A DNA stretch of 5,339 nt, from assembly GCA_002503215.1 (NCBI GenBank), contig DARG01000005.1, positions 1-5,339 on the forward strand, given 5' to 3'. Positions 3,558 to 5,339 of this stretch are shown piece by piece. The translations under genes and the position numbers were made by a program. The first letter of the stretch is position 1. Every line of letters starts with the position of its first letter. This DNA comes from Candidatus Parvarchaeota archaeon UBA446. GTDB taxonomy: Archaea; Nanobdellota; Nanobdellia; Parvarchaeales; Parvarchaeaceae. The notes below the pieces were generated by a model, which was not told the DNA's origin, did no database searches, and worked only from the letters and a program-made list of their open reading frames with translations.

Positions 3558-5339
3558 ATAATGCACCATCTTCTATTATTCCTTTTACAACTGGAAGGGT
3601 AAATGCACCGACTAGATTCTCAAGATTATTGAATATTAGTATCCTGTCTTTTGGCATTGATTTGGACAATGGATTGGAATTCAAGAACTTCTTAGAAACC
3701 ATGTCAAGAATCACTCTGTAAAACCTGCCTTTGTCAGTTTCGCTTACATTATTCTTTTCCAAAATATACTCTACAACAGAAAGCATTTGCCTCTTTAAAT
3801 CATCTATGCTTATATCCTCAACTTTGTCCGCCTCACTAAATCCACTAACATCATAATCTATTTCCTCGCCAAACTTCTTTCCTAGGTATTTTTTGCGCAT
3901 ACTCTCCAACTTTAGCTTTGTTATTGAATACTTATCTGTCTCATAGCTAAATTCGTTTAATGTTTTCCTCCAATTTTTGTCTGGTTGAGTATCGCCCAGA
4001 TTATCTTTTAACCTACCTAATCTATCCTCAAACTCTTTATCGGAATAGGGTTTAATTTTTATAAGATTCTCGGTATGTGTAAGGCGTGGTATATGGTCTT
4101 CTCCTCTAGGCAATTTAGGTATCTCTATCTCATCATTTGGCATAACATCATCTATTGTCTTTGTTACTCGCATTTTTTTCCACAGCCAGTCATGTTGAAG
4201 TTGGGGATGGTCTACAACCGAAAGAGTCTCTCTGTCCAAGCTCGTTTTATTTATCTTCCTAAGTCCTCTACCTATTATCTGCTGACCGAATACTGGTGAG
4301 AGTATTCTCCTAAGCAATAATATGACTGACACTTCGGGAACGTCCCAACCCTCTCTCAACATAAATACGCTTACGACTGCCTTGTATGGACTATCCTTTT
4401 TACCAAGATTCCTTGCATCTTCTCTATCACTGTCTCCTGACTCTTCGGTTACCAACAAAGTTTTTATGTTTCTTCTAGTCTCCAAGAACTGCTTTACTTT
4501 TCCAGCTTCTTTTATGCCCATAGTTACTATGAACAATATCGGCTTATAGTCGCCATTATTCTTGGCTTCCTTCTCTTTCTCCCTTAAACGGTCCAAAGAT
4601 ATGTCCACCAGTAGATTTAATGGGGCATCATCCATAATCCAGTTGAACGGCTTAAGTCTTTTCTCTGCCTCTTCAAATTCAGGTTCAAGTTCGCTAATCT
4701 TCTTTTTTACTCCAGTTGTAGCATTAACGTAAGTTATCTCCAACAGTTTTGTATCTGGTCTATATACTATGACATCTTTTATTATTGGTCTATTTGCAAG
4801 CAAAGCTTGGTCTATATCGAAGTCATATATCAGGTTTGAGTTAGGATACGTTCCATCTGCCCTTTCTGGCGTTGCGGTGGTGTCTAGTCTTAGAGCTGTC
4901 TTATCCTTTAGCAGGCTTAATATGTGGTCAAACTCGTTAGCGTTTGTGTTGTGGGCTTCATCATTGAATATCGCCAGACCATCAAAGTTCTTTAGTATAT
5001 AGTTTAAGTTGCTTGCAGTGTTCGCATTATGGGTATATAACTCTTGGATATTCGCAATTATAATATCTACTTCCAACATTTTCTGAGGTGATGACCCACT
5101 TTCTAATACTGCTGCGCTTAACCTGCTATTCAGGCTTTTGTCTGGAGTTATATCCCAATTCTCAAATATCGTGCTTTTCCTTTCATTTGACCTTACAAAA
5201 TCATATTCCAATCTATCCCTTACTATCAGGTTCGGAACGAGTATTACTATCTTCTGGACTTCTTCTGTATGGGCGTAAAAGAGCCATCCTATTATCGCAG
5301 ATATTATTGCGGTCTTTCCACCGCCAGTAACTATTTTTA
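3550..5339 (-). CDS. SF2 DEAH-box helicase, Type III restriction Res-like subunit (5' end outside window)
   Basis: The frame is open through the right edge, giving about 595 visible residues; the TTG at 5211 is internal, not the start. Visible motifs in order are Walker A TGGGKT (about residues 4-9), motif Ia IVILVPNLIV (30-39), Walker B/motif II DEAH (126-129), motif III TAT (154-156), motif V REGWDVPEV (328-336) and motif VI QQIIGRGLR (352-360). This is the SF2 ATPase set of Type III restriction Res subunits, which move on or switch along DNA with ATP after a Mod subunit recognises the site. About 235 residues of helical sequence follow motif VI and end at the stop at 3550, without the nuclease core, which is in the next gene. 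No Mod methyltransferase lies in the window; it is usually upstream of res, which would be off the right edge. Other Res-like defence helicases cannot be excluded. Confidence 0.9.
   Translation of the reverse strand, partial: KIVTGGGKTAIISAIIGWLFYAHTEEVQKIVILVPNLIVRDRLEYDFVRSNERKSTIFENWDITPDKSLNSRLSAAVLESGSSPQKMLEVDIIIANIQELYTHNANTASNLNYILKNFDGLAIFNDEAHNTNANEFDHILSLLKDKTALRLDTTATPERADGTYPNSNLIYDFDIDQALLANRPIIKDVIVYRPDTKLLEITYVNATTGVKKKISELEPEFEEAEKRLKPFNWIMDDAPLNLLVDISLDRLREKEKEAKNNGDYKPILFIVTMGIKEAGKVKQFLETRRNIKTLLVTEESGDSDREDARNLGKKDSPYKAVVSVFMLREGWDVPEVSVILLLRRILSPVFGQQIIGRGLRKINKTSLDRETLSVVDHPQLQHDWLWKKMRVTKTIDDVMPNDEIEIPKLPRGEDHIPRLTHTENLIKIKPYSDKEFEDRLGRLKDNLGDTQPDKNWRKTLNEFSYETDKYSITKLKLESMRKKYLGKKFGEEIDYDVSGFSEADKVEDISIDDLKRQMLSVVEYILEKNNVSETDKGRFYRVILDMVSKKFLNSNPLSKSMPKDRILIFNNLENLVGAFTLPVVKGIIEDGALYD
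3564..3567 (-). promoter_or_regulatory. Ribosome-binding site for the detached nuclease gene
   Basis: GGTG on the minus strand, inside the end of the helicase gene, lies 6 nt before the ATG at 3557. It matches the archaeal GGTGATC core and favours that ATG over the one at 3569, with which the GGTG overlaps. Confidence 0.45.

Noticed and set aside
5209..5211. TTG as the helicase start
   Set aside because: The frame stays open upstream to the window edge and encodes motifs I and Ia there, so the true start is outside the window.
4075..5330. Plus-strand frames of 74-80 codons across the helicase region
   Set aside because: They lie antisense to a frame with a full set of helicase motifs and have no independent support.

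Overview
The window looks like a stretch of an AT-rich archaeal genome, possibly a small-genome (DPANN-type) lineage. This rests on heavy use of ATA for Ile and AGA/AGG for Arg, short overlapping genes, GTGAT/GGTG-type ribosome-binding sites, and TATA-like elements centred about 26-27 nt upstream of start codons, the spacing expected for leaderless archaeal transcripts. No rRNA or other taxonomic marker is present, so the lineage is an inference.

Left part (1-2199): the 3' end of a gene (2-220, +) encodes the C-terminal half of a protein that is recognisably paralogous to an intact helix-turn-helix protein at 1714-2199 (+). Between these two paralogues, on the opposite strand, lies a two-gene unit. 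An ApeA-like HEPN-domain protein with an R-x4-H motif (775-1662) is followed, with overlap or near-overlap, by a compact membrane-bound M48-type zinc metallopeptidase (start uncertain, ending at 194). The HEPN gene and the intact HTH gene are divergent across 51 bp.

Middle part (2200-3221): a group of small minus-strand genes of unknown function. They are a 102-aa protein with a Cys/Gly-Gly motif (2781-3089), a 69-aa two-helix membrane protein that has no ATG/GTG/TTG start and seems to begin at ATA overlapping the previous stop (2579-2788), and a 42-aa single-helix membrane protein (2309-2437). None of the long plus-strand frames here looks coding.

Right part (3222-5339): the distal end of a minus-strand operon resembling a Type III restriction enzyme Res subunit. 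The SF2 helicase (open at the right edge, ending at 3550) has motifs I, II, III, V and VI. The PD-(D/E)XK nuclease domain normally fused at its C-terminus is instead in a second frame (ending at 3222), overlapping the helicase stop and carrying its own plausible ribosome-binding site. No methyltransferase is visible; if present it would lie to the right.

Taken together, a HEPN/peptidase pair near a restriction helicase/nuclease suggests an accessory, defence-type region. The HEPN-M48 pair is the best candidate here for an undescribed system; its joint function is inference.
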